Assembly: GCA_000969725.1 (NCBI GenBank)
Contig: JXSR01S002452.1
DNA: 29,900 nucleotides
Strand: one strand, 5' to 3'
From: Ophiothrix spiculata
Taxonomy: Eukaryota > Echinodermata > Ophiuroidea > Amphilepidida > Ophiotrichidae
The position numbers and the translations under genes were made by a program. Positions 18,567-28,886 of this stretch are shown piece by piece (within the stretch, counting starts at the first letter, position 1; each line of letters starts with the position of its first letter). A model generated the notes under the pieces. That model had not been told where the DNA came from. It saw only the letters and a program-made list of their open reading frames with translations, and ran no database searches.

Positions 18567-19086
18567 CAGGACATCCCGGGGGGGTAACTCGGTATTTTGA
18601 CCGGGTAACCACCCGCGTTACCAAAAAAGCGAGACCTGGGCAGGTCTCGAGACTTGCAATATAGGGTATCAACATCGACCTGGTACTCTAAAGGTCTCAC
18701 ATAGGGTATCAAATTTGACCTTTCAGTTTCTGATAAGGTATCGGACTATGAAGAAATGGTTGAATTAATGATAATGGTGCCTTATATCATGTAAATTGCT
18801 TCAAATACCTTAAGAGTGTTCAAATATTGTACAGTTACATTTTACCTATGATTTCTTGTAATAATCATTTCGTCACGGTCTCAGATATATAGGGTATTCA
18901 TTTGAACAGGCACGGTCCCGGATAGGGTGTCCATTCCAACAGTTAAGGTAGATTTATGGTCTCAGATAGGGTATCATTTTATCCATTTTTGCCAATTTGT
19001 GGTCTCACATAGGGTCACCTTTGGAACCTGCGGAACTCGGGTGGTTACCCGGAAACCAATATCAGTTACCCCCCTGGGCAGGACAT
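18567..19086. mobile_element. 504-bp DNA transposon with 8-bp target duplication and internal repeats
   Basis: CAGGACAT occurs immediately outside each end (18567-18574 and 19079-19086), a perfect 8-bp target-site duplication. The element (18575-19078) begins CCCGGGGGGGTAACT and ends with the near-inverse AGTTACCCCCCTGGG. Inverted similarity extends about 45 bp through GGGTAACCACCCG. Inside are about seven diverged copies of ATAGGGTATCA-NNNTTTGACC, often preceded by GGTCTCA (near 18660, 18700, 18733, 18887, 18920, 18975, 19010). An 8-bp duplication is typical of hAT and a few other superfamilies; the termini do not let me choose. No transposase. The GC-rich ends contrast with the AT-rich host. 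Confidence 0.85.
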
Positions 19087-19144
19087 AAACTTTAATGGCA
19101 GGCCTAAAGTTTTAGGCGTTTGTTTTCAAAATAGTTGGGCGATC

Positions 19145-19519
19145 CAAAGTAGCGTTTGTGACCAAAAAATTGGAAAATTTCACTTTTAAACATTATATCA
19201 ACAAGTTTGTTGTTGATAATAGTGATCACTGGTGGGGTCAAGACTTGTTTAAAAAATAAATTAATTGCCAAAATTCTGAATAAAGTCCATGTAACGTTTG
19301 TGACATCGCACAGAAATAGATTTTTGCTCCAAATAACTTCAAAGTAAAAATTCTCTGAGGTGTTAGTGATTTTATTACGCTTTACATAGATGATGGATAA
19401 CATAAAAATAGTAGACAATTCTATCGTCAGGTTTTTTTTAATGCATTGTTTTGTGTGGTGACGTTTGGTAACGTTTGTGACATTTTAGTGTAATTTTTTG
19501 GTAACGTTTGTGACATTTT
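19145..19519. repeat. Recurring motif GTAACGTTTGTGACAT
   Basis: Copies are at 19151-19163 (diverged, GCGTTTGTGACC), 19291-19306, 19467-19486 and 19500-19519; the last two are identical over 20 bp. The motif gives the overlapping minus-strand frame (19104-19418, 104 codons) its VTNV and HKRY repeats. That frame has no domain I recognise, and I regard it as incidental. Confidence 0.55.
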
Positions 19520-19800
19520 TAGAATAAAACATGTGCTTAATCATGCACGGATGGAAAAACTGTACAATTTCTGTTTGGGAAAAACTTCTCACGTACCAAC
19601 TTATAAATATATGACTGAAAAACCTGCTTATGTGGTCGAATAAAAAAGTCAATTTTGCTTGAACTTAACAAGGTTTCATTTTCTATGGAATAAGCCATGT
19701 TCAGAAATTTGACTGAATAATAACGGGAAAAGGGCTAACCTTAGTCTGGGTAAAACCCAGAAAATACAGTGAAATTGAGATAAATAATTTGATAATAATA
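19520..19800. other. AT-rich sequence, no feature seen
   Basis: Spacer before the polypurine tract. Confidence 0.4.
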
Positions 19801-19803
19801 ATA

Positions 19804-19930
19804 GTGGAAGAAAGGGGAAAAAGAAAGAGTGAAAGGGAGATAAAGATAAAAGGAGAGGGAAAGAAATGGAAAGAGTAAAGAGAGATGGAAAAACGAAAAG
19901 AATAAGAAAGGGAAGCAGGGGAGGGGAGGT
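19804..19930 (+). repeat. Polypurine tract of about 125 bp
   Basis: Almost all bases are A or G (GGAAGAAAGGGGAAAAAGAA type), with roughly a dozen pyrimidine interruptions. The complementary strand is polypyrimidine and yields a low-complexity Ser/Phe frame. Such tracts can form triplex (H-) DNA; mirror symmetry here is only partial. Confidence 0.75.
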
Positions 19931-19953
19931 AACGGTAGGACATAAAGAAGAGT

Positions 19954-20003
19954 TTGATCATTATTTTATCATCATTTTATTATATAAATAAAATAATGAT
20001 CAA
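19954..20003. repeat. Perfect 16-bp inverted repeat
   Basis: TTGATCATTATTTTAT (19954-19969) and ATAAAATAATGATCAA (19988-20003) flank an 18-nt AT-rich loop. It directly follows the polypurine tract. Confidence 0.65.
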
Positions 20004-20310
20004 TAAATCATACAGTTAGAAGACGGTATATGGATACGATTTTACGAGAATAAAGATGCTAAACATTAAAGGAGGTTACCTCATTAGATCCCTAATTGAA
20101 ACTTAACCGCAATATAGTTTTCTTTTTCCGAATACTTTAAGATTCCATCCCTTCCTTAACTTTTGTCTCATCTTATATTTAATGTTAGAGGATTTATCAA
20201 CGAACAACAACAAATTGCACAATTTCCATTTCATTGAAATTGCGTTGTAATAACGTGGTTTTTTTTAGTCTACGTGATTTTGTTACAACATAGTTGATGT
20301 ATGACTGAGT
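20004..20310. other. AT-rich sequence, no feature seen
   Basis: No coding or repeat signal recognised. Confidence 0.4.
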
Positions 20311-20315
20311 CTTAA

Positions 20316-20676
20316 AGCTCTGTCACTCATGACCGTATAGAACTTAAACGTACGAAAAATATAAAGGTTTACATAATGAACGTGTCCCAAGCGGACCACC
20401 ACCGTATGGTTAACAAATTTAACGTATACATAACGGACAAACCGTATGGATGACGTATTGAACGCATTTCTAACGAACACATCACGAACAACAATGTTTA
20501 ACCAAAACAATAGTAGGAATAATAAATGTACGTAAGCTCTGTCACACATCACGATACGTACAAATAACATATTAATAACGTGCACTGGTTCGGCAATCGA
20601 TATACATGTATTTCAATGATCAAACCAGTGTACGTTATTACTACGTTATTCGTACGTTTCGTGACGTGTGACAAAG
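20316..20676. mobile_element. Probable transposon end with ACGTA-rich repeats and 54-bp inverted repeat
   Basis: 20537-20590 (CTCTGTCACACATCACG ... ACTGGTT) pairs with 20622-20676 at about 85% identity around a 31-nt loop. AGCTCTGTCAC is also repeated at 20316-20326. The stretch between is packed with CGTA/CGTAT/AACG words (for example ACCGTATGG at 20402 and 20450), as in the subterminal repeats of DNA transposons. A 100-codon minus frame runs through it because of this composition; it has no domain I know. Confidence 0.5.
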
Positions 20677-20766
20677 GCCACTTGGTGGAAGTTTGGTTCT
20701 ACACGTTGATGTGTGGCAGAGTCTTTATAAAGTGAAAAAGTGTAATACCAAAAGTAATTGTTATCC

Positions 20767-20801
20767 CCCCCCCCCTCTCTCTCTCTCTCTCTTTCTCTCT
20801 C
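20767..20801 (+). repeat. C-run and (CT)n microsatellite
   Basis: About 11 C followed by a CT dinucleotide run with one interruption. Confidence 0.9.
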
Positions 20802-21145
20802 CACGTATTTTTTGTTCACCCACAGAAACAGGAAGTTTCATCGCATACAAGGAGACCTATTCCCCACGGATTGACCTAGATTTAATGTATCAAAGCCATA
20901 TCGTAGATTACTGAATGTTTATTTGCTTGAAACATACAAGTACATAGAAAATAACTATTGTTGTGCTAGTTTTTATGCCTAAGGAGATATGTTTTTAAGA
21001 TCATGTTTTCTTTCTAGCATGTAATTTAACTGAACATTATCTATTATAAAGAAAGTTATAAAAGCACAATATTGTGAATTTACTTTTTAGAGATGCTTAA
21101 TTCAATTCCGGAATAAAACAATTATATAAAATTGTGGTTTCCATG
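20802..21145. other. AT-rich sequence, no feature seen
   Basis: No gene or repeat recognised. Confidence 0.4.
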
Positions 21146-21440
21146 TAAGGCCCAAAAATTCGAATTCGAAAGTTTTCAGGAGATTTGTTGCTTTTTTATT
21201 GTTTCTTACATCGAGAGATTAAAAAAAGCAAAAAAAAAAAAAAAAGTGACCTAAAAACGTAATAAAAAAGATTTCCGCGTAGCGCATAGCTTTTTTGACT
21301 AAGAAAAAAAAAAACGTAGCGCTTAGGGTTTTGGGCCTAAGGAAGCTGAGATAGAGCTCTTTTTTTTTTTTTTTTTTGGGGGGGGGTCTGATGTTGAATT
21401 AATTAATTAACCCTCGTCTATCCAAGAGGGGGGAGGGGGG
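21146..21440. repeat. Homopolymer-rich block with short inverted and direct repeats
   Basis: AAGGCCCAAAA (about 21148-21157) is inverted near 21330-21341 (TTTTGGGCCTAA). CGTAGCGC is repeated at about 21277 and 21316, each next to A-runs or T-runs. Then follow a T-run and G-run (21359-21387) and (AATT)n at 21396-21410. It may be an A-rich retrotransposon tail with mutations, or a small inverted-repeat element. Confidence 0.45.
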
Positions 21441-22160
21441 TTGTTCAACCCCCATCCACTTAAGTTTTTTTTTTCCCGTGGCATAAAAACGCAAAAGCAA
21501 CTGACCCCAGGCATTTTGGTAATCTCTTTAACATCCATTGCAGTCATTTTCATGAAAATATTAGGGAGGTCTAAGGTGGGGGTTAGGGTAGGCCGTCAAA
21601 GTTTGGGTGTACGGGAGTGTTGAGGCCCTGGAAAATTTTAAGTCGCCATTTTGTAAAATATATGCATGCTATGAACTTAAAACTTGCAGGGCATGTTAGA
21701 GTTATCATTTCCTTTATTTTTTTAAATAAACCCGACGAAAATATGTTGTGTTGTTTAAAACTTTGATAGCAAAATTTTCATTTTGGTGGCCATTTGTGCT
21801 AAAATCCCGATTTTCCGATCCGGACGAAATAAATGACGTCATAATTACGTAACGCCTTGGTCGATTTTTGAGATATTGGTATCGTTGAATAAAAGAGGAC
21901 AATACCTATCTATTGATAGCAAAACCAAGTTCATAGGGGGTTCCGTTCTAAACAACCACCTCATTGGGTAGCTGTGTTACAAAACATAGCCTGAGTAACA
22001 AGGGTTTAAATAAGTTTTATGCTAGCTTTTTCAGCTATTTTAGCTATTTATGCACCATGAACAAGTACACATATTGATTAATATTGCCTAAAAGAGTACG
22101 GGTATTCAAATGCTGTAGTTTTTATGCAATTCTATTGCAAAATAGGAAGATTGTCGTCAC
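21441..22160. other. No gene recognised
   Basis: Short frames only (60-62 codons). Features are limited to a GTGGGGGTTAGGGTAGG G-rich patch near 21575 and TTTTGGTGGCCATTT near 21781, which resembles words in the 28.0-28.7 kb repeats. Confidence 0.35.
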
Positions 22161-22164
22161 AATG

Positions 22165-23073
22165 CACACAAAATATTTACTGAGTCAGGTGACTCAGATA
22201 CGTGAGTCTTTTATTTGTCTCTGTAGTGATGCACTTTTATGCTAACTGAGTCACTGTAGTGAGTCATATGACTCAGATTTGATGAGTCAAATGACTCCGG
22301 TCAAGTCCAGTTGAATCAGAAGACTCAACTTCATTATCTTAATGAGTCATCAGTTTTTGTCTCTGTAGTGACCCACTTGCTTGTGTAAAATGAATTAAAA
22401 GATTCAGGTTAAAGATAATGCAGGTCACTCATTATTGATTTATTCGAGTGACGTCCTCTTTGTGCACAAACATGGACGATGATATCCGAAAGGTGTTGGT
22501 GACTGTAGACACAATATTGCCCATCAACAATATAGTAGACACTAATTCCGAGTCAAATTCCGAGTCCACGAGGTTAAGCTTAGGCTAAGCTTACTGCAGT
22601 AAAACAACAATGGACTAAATGGTCCAATATTGTAAGCTAACTCCATATAAAATCACTGCTTAATGTAGTAATTTATACTTGTAGCTTGGATGTCAGCTCC
22701 AGAAGTTCCACATATTACTTCTGACAGTGTTAAATGCCAAATAAGTGCTCACAGAAATGACAATTTTGTGTCATCAACCACTAACAAACGCTTTCGTCAC
22801 CAACTGATGATGGCCGACCCACAGCCTCGTTTTCAAATTTCGTATTTGACTCAGTAATTTATGTAAATGAGTCAAAAGTCGTTATTGACTCAAAATTCTG
22901 CAACAAGTGAGTCAATATGGTATCATCATACTGAGTCACCTGAAATTTGACTCACTATTGGAGTATCTGTGAGTCAATTATGATTCACGTAGTGTCATAA
23001 CTGAGTCAATTTGTACATGACTCACGTAAAATAAGGCAAAACGAGTCAATTGACTCAGTAAATATTTTGTGTG
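22165..23073. mobile_element. 909-bp element carrying an array of TGA(G/C)TCA sites
   Basis: The 23-bp ends are perfect inverted repeats: CACACAAAATATTTACTGAG plus TCA at 22165-22187, and its inverse at 23051-23073. Exact TGAGTCA/TGACTCA heptamers (the same site on opposite strands) start at 22181, 22190, 22247, 22260, 22269, 22283, 22343, then 22847, 22868, 22886, 22908, 22932, 22948, 22970, 23002, 23018 and 23051. That is seventeen sites, confined to the outer 200 bp or so on each side; chance predicts about 0.1. Several near-matches add to this. GTCTCTGTAGTGA is repeated at 22217 and 22359. The middle (22375-22840) lacks sites and coding potential. TGASTCA is the known AP-1/GCN4-type bZIP site; here it may primarily serve a transposase. 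No target duplication seen. Confidence 0.85.
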
Positions 23074-24020
23074 TGTAAAACATGAACGTTTTCTTTGATA
23101 TTTTGACCAAAAATGGTTTTGAATTTTGTAAAACGTTAATCCTTTTTAGCATGCTCTCAGTGTTCAAGATATATATGAAGTTGTTGAGAGACCTGGCTTT
23201 TCATTTTTATTTTTATATAAATTCCGACATTGTCTAAGGTATTTCAACTTAAAATTTTGCTTCAATCCCAAACGGGTATCACAACGTAATGTAGGTATCA
23301 ACACACTCAATTTATCTATTATTTCCTTATTACCTTCCTCAGTCTGGATAGCTATGACAGAGGATTTTGAAAATAATATTAGATTTGCTCGCTTAATGTG
23401 TTTACACAGCTTAAATTAGGGCTGCCTTCATATTATCTGCTTAACTGATTTTGTCATTAACAATGAGATGGTGTTTAGACAATAGAGTTCTAAGGTACTA
23501 TTTTCACTTTTTTTAATGATGAAGTTTAAATAATGCATGCATTTATATATTACATGATTTTATTTAATAGAAATCTAACTGATTGACGCACTTCAACCAA
23601 TATTACCATACGACGAGCATGAGAGTGGATTGATGTGAAATTAGACTTTTCATACATGGAATTACTCGAATGTACATGTACTATACTTTAAATTGCGCAC
23701 ATTTCGCATTTTCTAATTTTTCCAGGAAAATGCTTTATCGTTATGACTATAACGTTTACTTAATGGTTATTTAAAACTAACGTTGAATCTCTTTAAGTTA
23801 CTGTCGAGTAATTTTCAGCCAAGGGAAAATCTGGTCCTTAAAACACCATGATAAATAGTACCAAATTTGTGTTTGTGACATTGATTTACGATGATTTTAT
23901 TAGTTCAGAGATATTAATGCCTCAAATTTTATAGAACACATAAAACATTCCAAATCTGTACATGTCATAATGTGCAAAGCACTTTTAGATTTAACCATAA
24001 CACGATGCTGAAGATATTTG
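23074..24020. other. AT-rich sequence, no feature seen
   Basis: No gene or convincing repeat. The cysteine-containing minus frame at 23900-24145 overlaps the duplicated segment below and has no recognised domain. Confidence 0.4.
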
Positions 24021-24021
24021 T

Positions 24022-24620
24022 GTACTACATTTATACATCCGCCAAGTAAGGTGAATGCTGAGCATGCCGGGCACATTACTAAAGGTGCGTTTACACTGTG
24101 ACGTAGGGTAACGACAGAGGGTATCCTGCTTATGAGTGTTTTCATTTGAGTAATTCAACAGAGCACAATTAGGCCACAACTTTGTGCGGCCGGCCGCAAC
24201 CTGACCGCAGCATTTATTTTTCTAGTTGGCAACCGTAGGCTTGATTGTTCCCAAGATTGTTACAAAATATTCATTACATGTTTTGAAATCATTTAGACGT
24301 ACATAGTTAAGCCTACGATCGCAATCTTGGAAAATAAAGGCTGTGGCCAGGTTGCGGCCGGCTGCCTAATTGTGCTCCGGCGCCTAAGGTTGTCATTTGT
24401 AAAAAGTGCAAAAGTCACTACTATTTCATCTTTAACAAGAAACCTACGAAAGAGACAAGGTTGACGATTCATACGTTGTGTTGATTAAAATTTGTGTTTT
24501 AGGTTATAAAGGTAATAAAGATATTCTACGAAAAATGTTTGCAACATTTACCAATTCCCTTTCTTGTGCTTTAAAAGTGTAACGTAGGCATTTCAAACTT
24601 TGTAGCAAACCCTATTCCCA
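24022..24620 (+). repeat. Duplicated segment X, copy 1
   Basis: It aligns in direct orientation with 26335-26850. Shared blocks are CATCCGCCA..AAGGT.AAT.(C)TGAGC (24035 and 26348), TGTTTTCATTTGAGTAATTC (24137 and 26601), TTGTCAT..GTAAAA (24391 and 26629) and TTTAAAA.GT.A(C)GTAGGCATTT near the end. Identity outside the blocks is about 65-70% by eye. A 217-bp MITE interrupts this copy only. Confidence 0.55.
24161..24377. mobile_element. 217-bp inverted-repeat MITE inserted in duplicated segment
   Basis: GAGCACAATTAGG (24161-24173) is inverted at 24365-24377. The arms continue as CGGCCGGCCGCAACCTGACC (24187-24206) against GGCCAGGTTGCGGCCGG (24345-24361), then ATTTATTTTTC against GAAAATAAAGG. 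An inner AACCGTAGGCTT/AAGCCTACGA pair follows. The left arm has an extra 13-bp CCACAACTTTGTG. The related copy at 26623 lacks the element, which independently marks it as an insertion. Confidence 0.75.
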
Positions 24621-24802
24621 CTCAAATGTTTTACAAATTATACCCTATTTAAATTGCCATTAATTAATGCAGCATCTTTCATGTCTTTTGGGTATCATAA
24701 TAAGGACCTCCCTCAATAAGTTCTAAATTGTGCACCTGAACTAAAATTAAAGTACACAACTTCTTCTCCAAAGCATCGTTTGGCAACCAGCTATGCACAT
24801 AC

Positions 24803-25017
24803 TTTAAAATCTCGATATAGTGCACCTCATGTTTTGCTCATAAACGTGTTTCTAAACACAATACCAACAGGTCTACATCACTAATTAGATGTTAAAATGA
24901 AACTTACATTCGTTATATATCAGACACAGGCAATCAATTTCATATCTTTTAAACCATATAAAAAATATGGCACAAAATGGCAACTGGGAAAAGGGGGCAC
25001 TATATCGAGATTTTAAA
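24803..25017. mobile_element. Putative 215-bp inverted-repeat element
   Basis: A 21-bp perfect inverted repeat (core AAAATCTCGATATAGTGC, 24806-24823; inverse at 24997-25014) bounds an AT-rich 173-bp interior. No target duplication seen. Confidence 0.5.
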
Positions 25018-25079
25018 TGATGCAACTGAGAGAAACGTGTTGAAAAGGCAATCGCTTTGATTTATAAATTGTAAGAGGA

Positions 25080-25270
25080 AAGGTGAAATATCAAAAGCAA
25101 AAGTAGGTTGCCTTTCCTCCTTTTTAGCATCTTTATTCAAATTCAAACGAGAAAACAGGAAGTCTTACTATTTACGAGGTAGACCAGACTTTGGGTAAAC
25201 CTAATCCCTGTAGAAATAACTTGCATGTCTATATGCATGTCTTAGATCGTTGTAACATAAGTACATAGAC
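25080..25270 (+). repeat. Duplicated segment Y, copy 1
   Basis: ATATCAAAAGCAAAAGTAGG and TTGCCTTTCCTCCTTTTTAG here match the diverged ATATCGAAAGCAAATATAGG and TTGCTGTTTCTCTTATTTGC at 25851. Similarity continues to TGTAACAT..AAGTACATA (25250 and 26012). Confidence 0.5.
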
Positions 25271-25839
25271 AATATAACTTGTGTTTCATTCTCTCCAGGT
25301 GGCAGCTTCCCCTATTTTAATCCAAACTAACGGTGTGACATTAATTTAGCATGTGCTGCCCGGATTAGGTTTATTTGAATCAGAGTATATCCATTACTAA
25401 TCCAAATGGCTTTAAAAAGACGTTTGGATTTTAAAATATAATGGATAATCTTACGTGAAGAAAATTAAATTGCTATTTTCAAAAGAAGCTGTTCACATAT
25501 GTAACTATATTTTGTGGGAAGGTACATATTTTAAATGTCTCTATATTTTGTGGGAAGATACCTATTTTGTTCAGAAAAAAGATGGCATACTTGTTGTCAA
25601 CTTGTATTTATATAGTTATTTGTAGTTCTGAATTGTCATGTTTGCTAATATAGTTCGAAGGCGATGTCCTCGTTTTAGATATAATTTTGGATTATTTTGC
25701 GGCGAAGTTAAGGGAAAAATAAGACTTCGGAATACCATGTTTACTTCATATATCCTTTTTCCGCATGACAATCTGGTTCTATTTTACCCGGAACAATAAT
25801 ATGCTTTAAAGTCAACAACCTTACTTTAAATATATAAAA
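25271..25839. other. AT-rich sequence between Y copies
   Basis: CTATATTTTGTGGGAAG(G/A)TAC occurs twice in succession (about 25507 and 25542), a small tandem duplication. No gene recognised. Confidence 0.4.
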
Positions 25840-26035
25840 TGAAAAGCACAATATCGAAAGCAAATATAGGTTGCTGTTTCTCTTATTTGCATCTTTGTGT
25901 TCAAATACCGACGAAGTTTTATTGTATACAATGAGAATCCTATCCTGATGCAAAGACCTGTTTACCTACTTATCATGTCTTACGGCAACGTCCCAGATTG
26001 ATGCATGTTTTTGTAACATTTAAGTACATACTTTT
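25840..26035 (+). repeat. Duplicated segment Y, copy 2
   Basis: Direct-orientation partner of 25080-25270, about 760 bp downstream and roughly 65-70% identical by eye. Confidence 0.5.
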
Positions 26036-26334
26036 TTTTATCAAAGAAAACATTTTTTTAAGGATATACTTTCATCCCATTCATAAGTTTTTAAATTGAA
26101 CGTTTTAGTATGATTATGAAGAAAATAAACATCATTTGATATATATTCGTTTATTGCAAAAGTATTTGCTTTTTATAATTGGTTTGCAAAATGAAAAAAA
26201 ACCCACCTTTTAACTATTTTATGCAAAATCAGATGATATTTTGGTTAAACAATAAAATAATGTTAAAACATGTTTGTACTTTGACCATGTTGGTGACCTC
26301 GGAAGGTTAAGTAGGTGTAATCACATACAATTCC

Positions 26335-26850
26335 TGCTACTTTCATACTTCCGCCATACAAGGTCAATATTGAGCGAGCTAGACAGCTTTTGGGTATTAT
26401 ACTCATCCGAGATACTCATAATTAATATTGACTGTGATCGATGACAATCCAGGAAACCATCTCAAGATTTATCGTCCAACGCATGATTCTGAAAAGGTGA
26501 TTGGGATTTTAGTTTCCGCTGACTTTATATGCAGCGGCAAAACTTGAAACAATCATTCTCAGAACCCTTATCCTCTCTGCTTAAGTGCCATGCTGATGAA
26601 TGTTTTCATTTGAGTAATTCAAGTTAGCTTGTCATCTAAAGTACAAAAGCCAAATGCTAATCTTGTTCAATTCCATTTGAAATAAGACGCCTTCGAAAGA
26701 CACAAACGTGACGACTCACAGGCTTAGTAGATTATTTTGAAGTTCAGATTATGTAATACAAAATATTCTAGATGAAAAGATTGCAACACTGATCCTTCGT
26801 TTTCTCATGATTTAAAATGTTACCTAGGCATTTTTAGTGATAATGAATTC
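26335..26850 (+). repeat. Duplicated segment X, copy 2 (no MITE)
   Basis: Partner of 24022-24620. At 26615-26632 the sequence runs AATTCAAGTTAGCTTGTCAT, without the 217-bp MITE of copy 1, and so shows the approximate pre-insertion state. Confidence 0.55.
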
Positions 26851-28020
26851 ATATTCGTAAAAAAGAAATAACACATTGTATAGTTGAATAAAAAAATTTT
26901 TTTTTATAAATTTGCAAGCTGTTTATAAATTATGCGTCATTTTTCATTGATAGTTTTATCGTGTTTATTGTCCCGGAATATAACACATATTGGGGTTTAA
27001 GCTCACTGTCCTCATAATGTTAGCTGGCAATTGACAAGGTCACTTATTGCATGCACTTTTTGAGCTACCGAATATTTTGTGCACTTATGTATTTCTTGTT
27101 ACATTGATTCCAATGCATCTTCTATTCAGTTACCATTACCTTTACTTTAGAATGAATTTGTTCATTAAACTTTTAAAATGAATTCGTTCAAATAATCTTT
27201 ATATTAAGAAAAGGATTTAGTGGAACATTAACTAAGATAAATTTGCTCTTAAATATTTCATTAATGGAATTTTTAAGTGAGTATCAATGTAAATATGAAT
27301 AATTTCATATTTACTTCTTTTTTCTAGTCTTTCAAGCAAATATCAATTTTGCACGCCAAACACATGGACGTGTTTTTTATGGTTTGCTGTGCATTTTATC
27401 GTTCTTAAAAATTGTGCAACCATTGCAAACAGGTCAAGTTCAAGAAAATTAGATGTAAGGTTTTATGATGTTTGTGACCATCCCAAATAGTACACCTAAT
27501 GTAAAGGAAATGATTTGCATTTAAAATCTGCATTTTTAAAAAGTTTATAATTCTCTATTTTGTATAACACAATAAATCATTTGGCATCGAGGAAATCACG
27601 TGAGTACATTTACAAGTGATTGATTCATGTAAAACATAACTGTCTCGTGCGAAAGCAAAATATTCTAAGCCATCAGTAAATATAGCTACCGTATGGAGCA
27701 TAAAACACCTGTCTGTAGTACATTTTGTCTCAAAATAGAATTTCGAATTGAATTGTTTTGATGATGAAAATACATCAGAGAAGTAAAGAGAAAAGGGTTT
27801 GGTATGAAGAATAATATTGGTCTTAATAGTTCATCACAGTTATTTAAAAATCTTGGCATACTTGATGAGGAAAACAAAACCTGTAACTAACTCTTAATTT
27901 AGTGTAGCCGCAATTAGTATCCCGTTATCATTTTGTGATTATTTGACCAAATTTTGGTCAAAGATAGAGTAGACACCCAGGATGAAGAAAAGTTAGGGTG
28001 GCAAAAATGTACCTGTTGCA
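26851..28020. other. AT-rich sequence, no gene recognised
   Basis: A perfect small hairpin, TAAATATGAA (27290-27299) with TTCATATTTA (27304-27313), and a palindrome TTGACCAAATTTTGGTCAA (about 27943-27961) are the only structures seen. Duplication X may continue weakly to about 27110. Confidence 0.35.
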
Positions 28021-28024
28021 AATA

Positions 28025-28710
28025 ATTAATATGGCTCTTAATCCAAAATGGCCACCAATACGAATTTTCCAATTGTAATTTGCTTCATAAAACAAAATAT
28101 TGCACTGGAGATTCAAAGATTCAATTATTTTTGGAGTCACTAATTAACTAAAAATAAGTTATAGAGTTGCATTAACAGTAACATTAATAAGGCATTTAAA
28201 ACATATGTTCAAAAGGTTGTAAGAGTATAATTTCTTTATCAAAAATTATTATAAACATCCTTAAAATTAAAAATGGTGGCCCTATCAATGTCCTTGATGG
28301 TCGTCAAAATACTATTCTATTGTTGAAAAATGAATTAAATCAACATAAATGCAGGGTGAAAATTAACTTAATAATATACAATTATACATAAGGGTTACAA
28401 TGGAATCATTTTCCCCATACCATGTTGTTACATTGTTTTAATTCAAAATGGAGCCGAAATGATGTCCAAAATGGCCACTCAAATGTATTTTTGGTCATAA
28501 TGAATTAGAGTGACATTAATGCAACGTTTTAAACTTTGAATATTTAATGCAAATTAAAAGGGAAACAGCCTTACTATTATTAATTTTATTGTTGATATTG
28601 GTAAGAAGTGACCCTACTTTTATACATGAATTTACCCACAAAATTATTTTATTACTTTAATTCAAAACGGCTCCCATAATGAGTTCCAAGACTGCAATGT
28701 TTTGCGCAAA
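28025..28710 (+). repeat. Diverged tandem repeat with AAAATGGNNNCC box
   Basis: A box like TTAATTCAAAATGG(A/C)(G/T)CC followed by ATGA(T/G)(G/T)TCC recurs at about 28037, 28265, 28440 and 28660, at intervals of roughly 175-235 bp. Linking sequence such as GCATTAACAGTAACATTAAT / TGACATTAATGCAACGTTTT is also shared. The copies are old and strongly diverged. Confidence 0.45.
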
Positions 28711-28886
28711 AATGGGTCGGTTTTAAGATTTGCAGCAAAGAGACTTCTCAAAATGAATGCTGTTAACATGCTCCAAAGTCAAAGGTGGAGCAACTGTGGA
28801 TTATTTTGATTAGTTATATAATATTTGACCAAGCCACTTTGGACCTCAATTTGGTTGTATATTTTAGATCTCAAATTTCTCTCTTT

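Noticed and set aside
19104-19418. 104-codon minus-strand frame
   Set aside because: Among the longest frames in the window, but it overlaps the GTAACGTTTGTGACAT repeats, has no recognised domain and no splice or promoter context.
19701-19961. Ser/Phe-rich minus-strand frame of 86 codons
   Set aside because: It is simply the translation of the polypyrimidine strand of the 19.8-19.93 kb purine tract.
20283-20585. 100-codon minus-strand frame rich in Val, Arg and Phe
   Set aside because: Created by the repeated ACGTA/AACG words of the inverted-repeat element; no domain.
23900-24179. Two overlapping Cys-containing minus-strand frames, considered as a zinc-binding protein
   Set aside because: The cysteine spacing fits no known finger, and the related copy of this segment near 26.3-26.6 kb does not preserve the frame.
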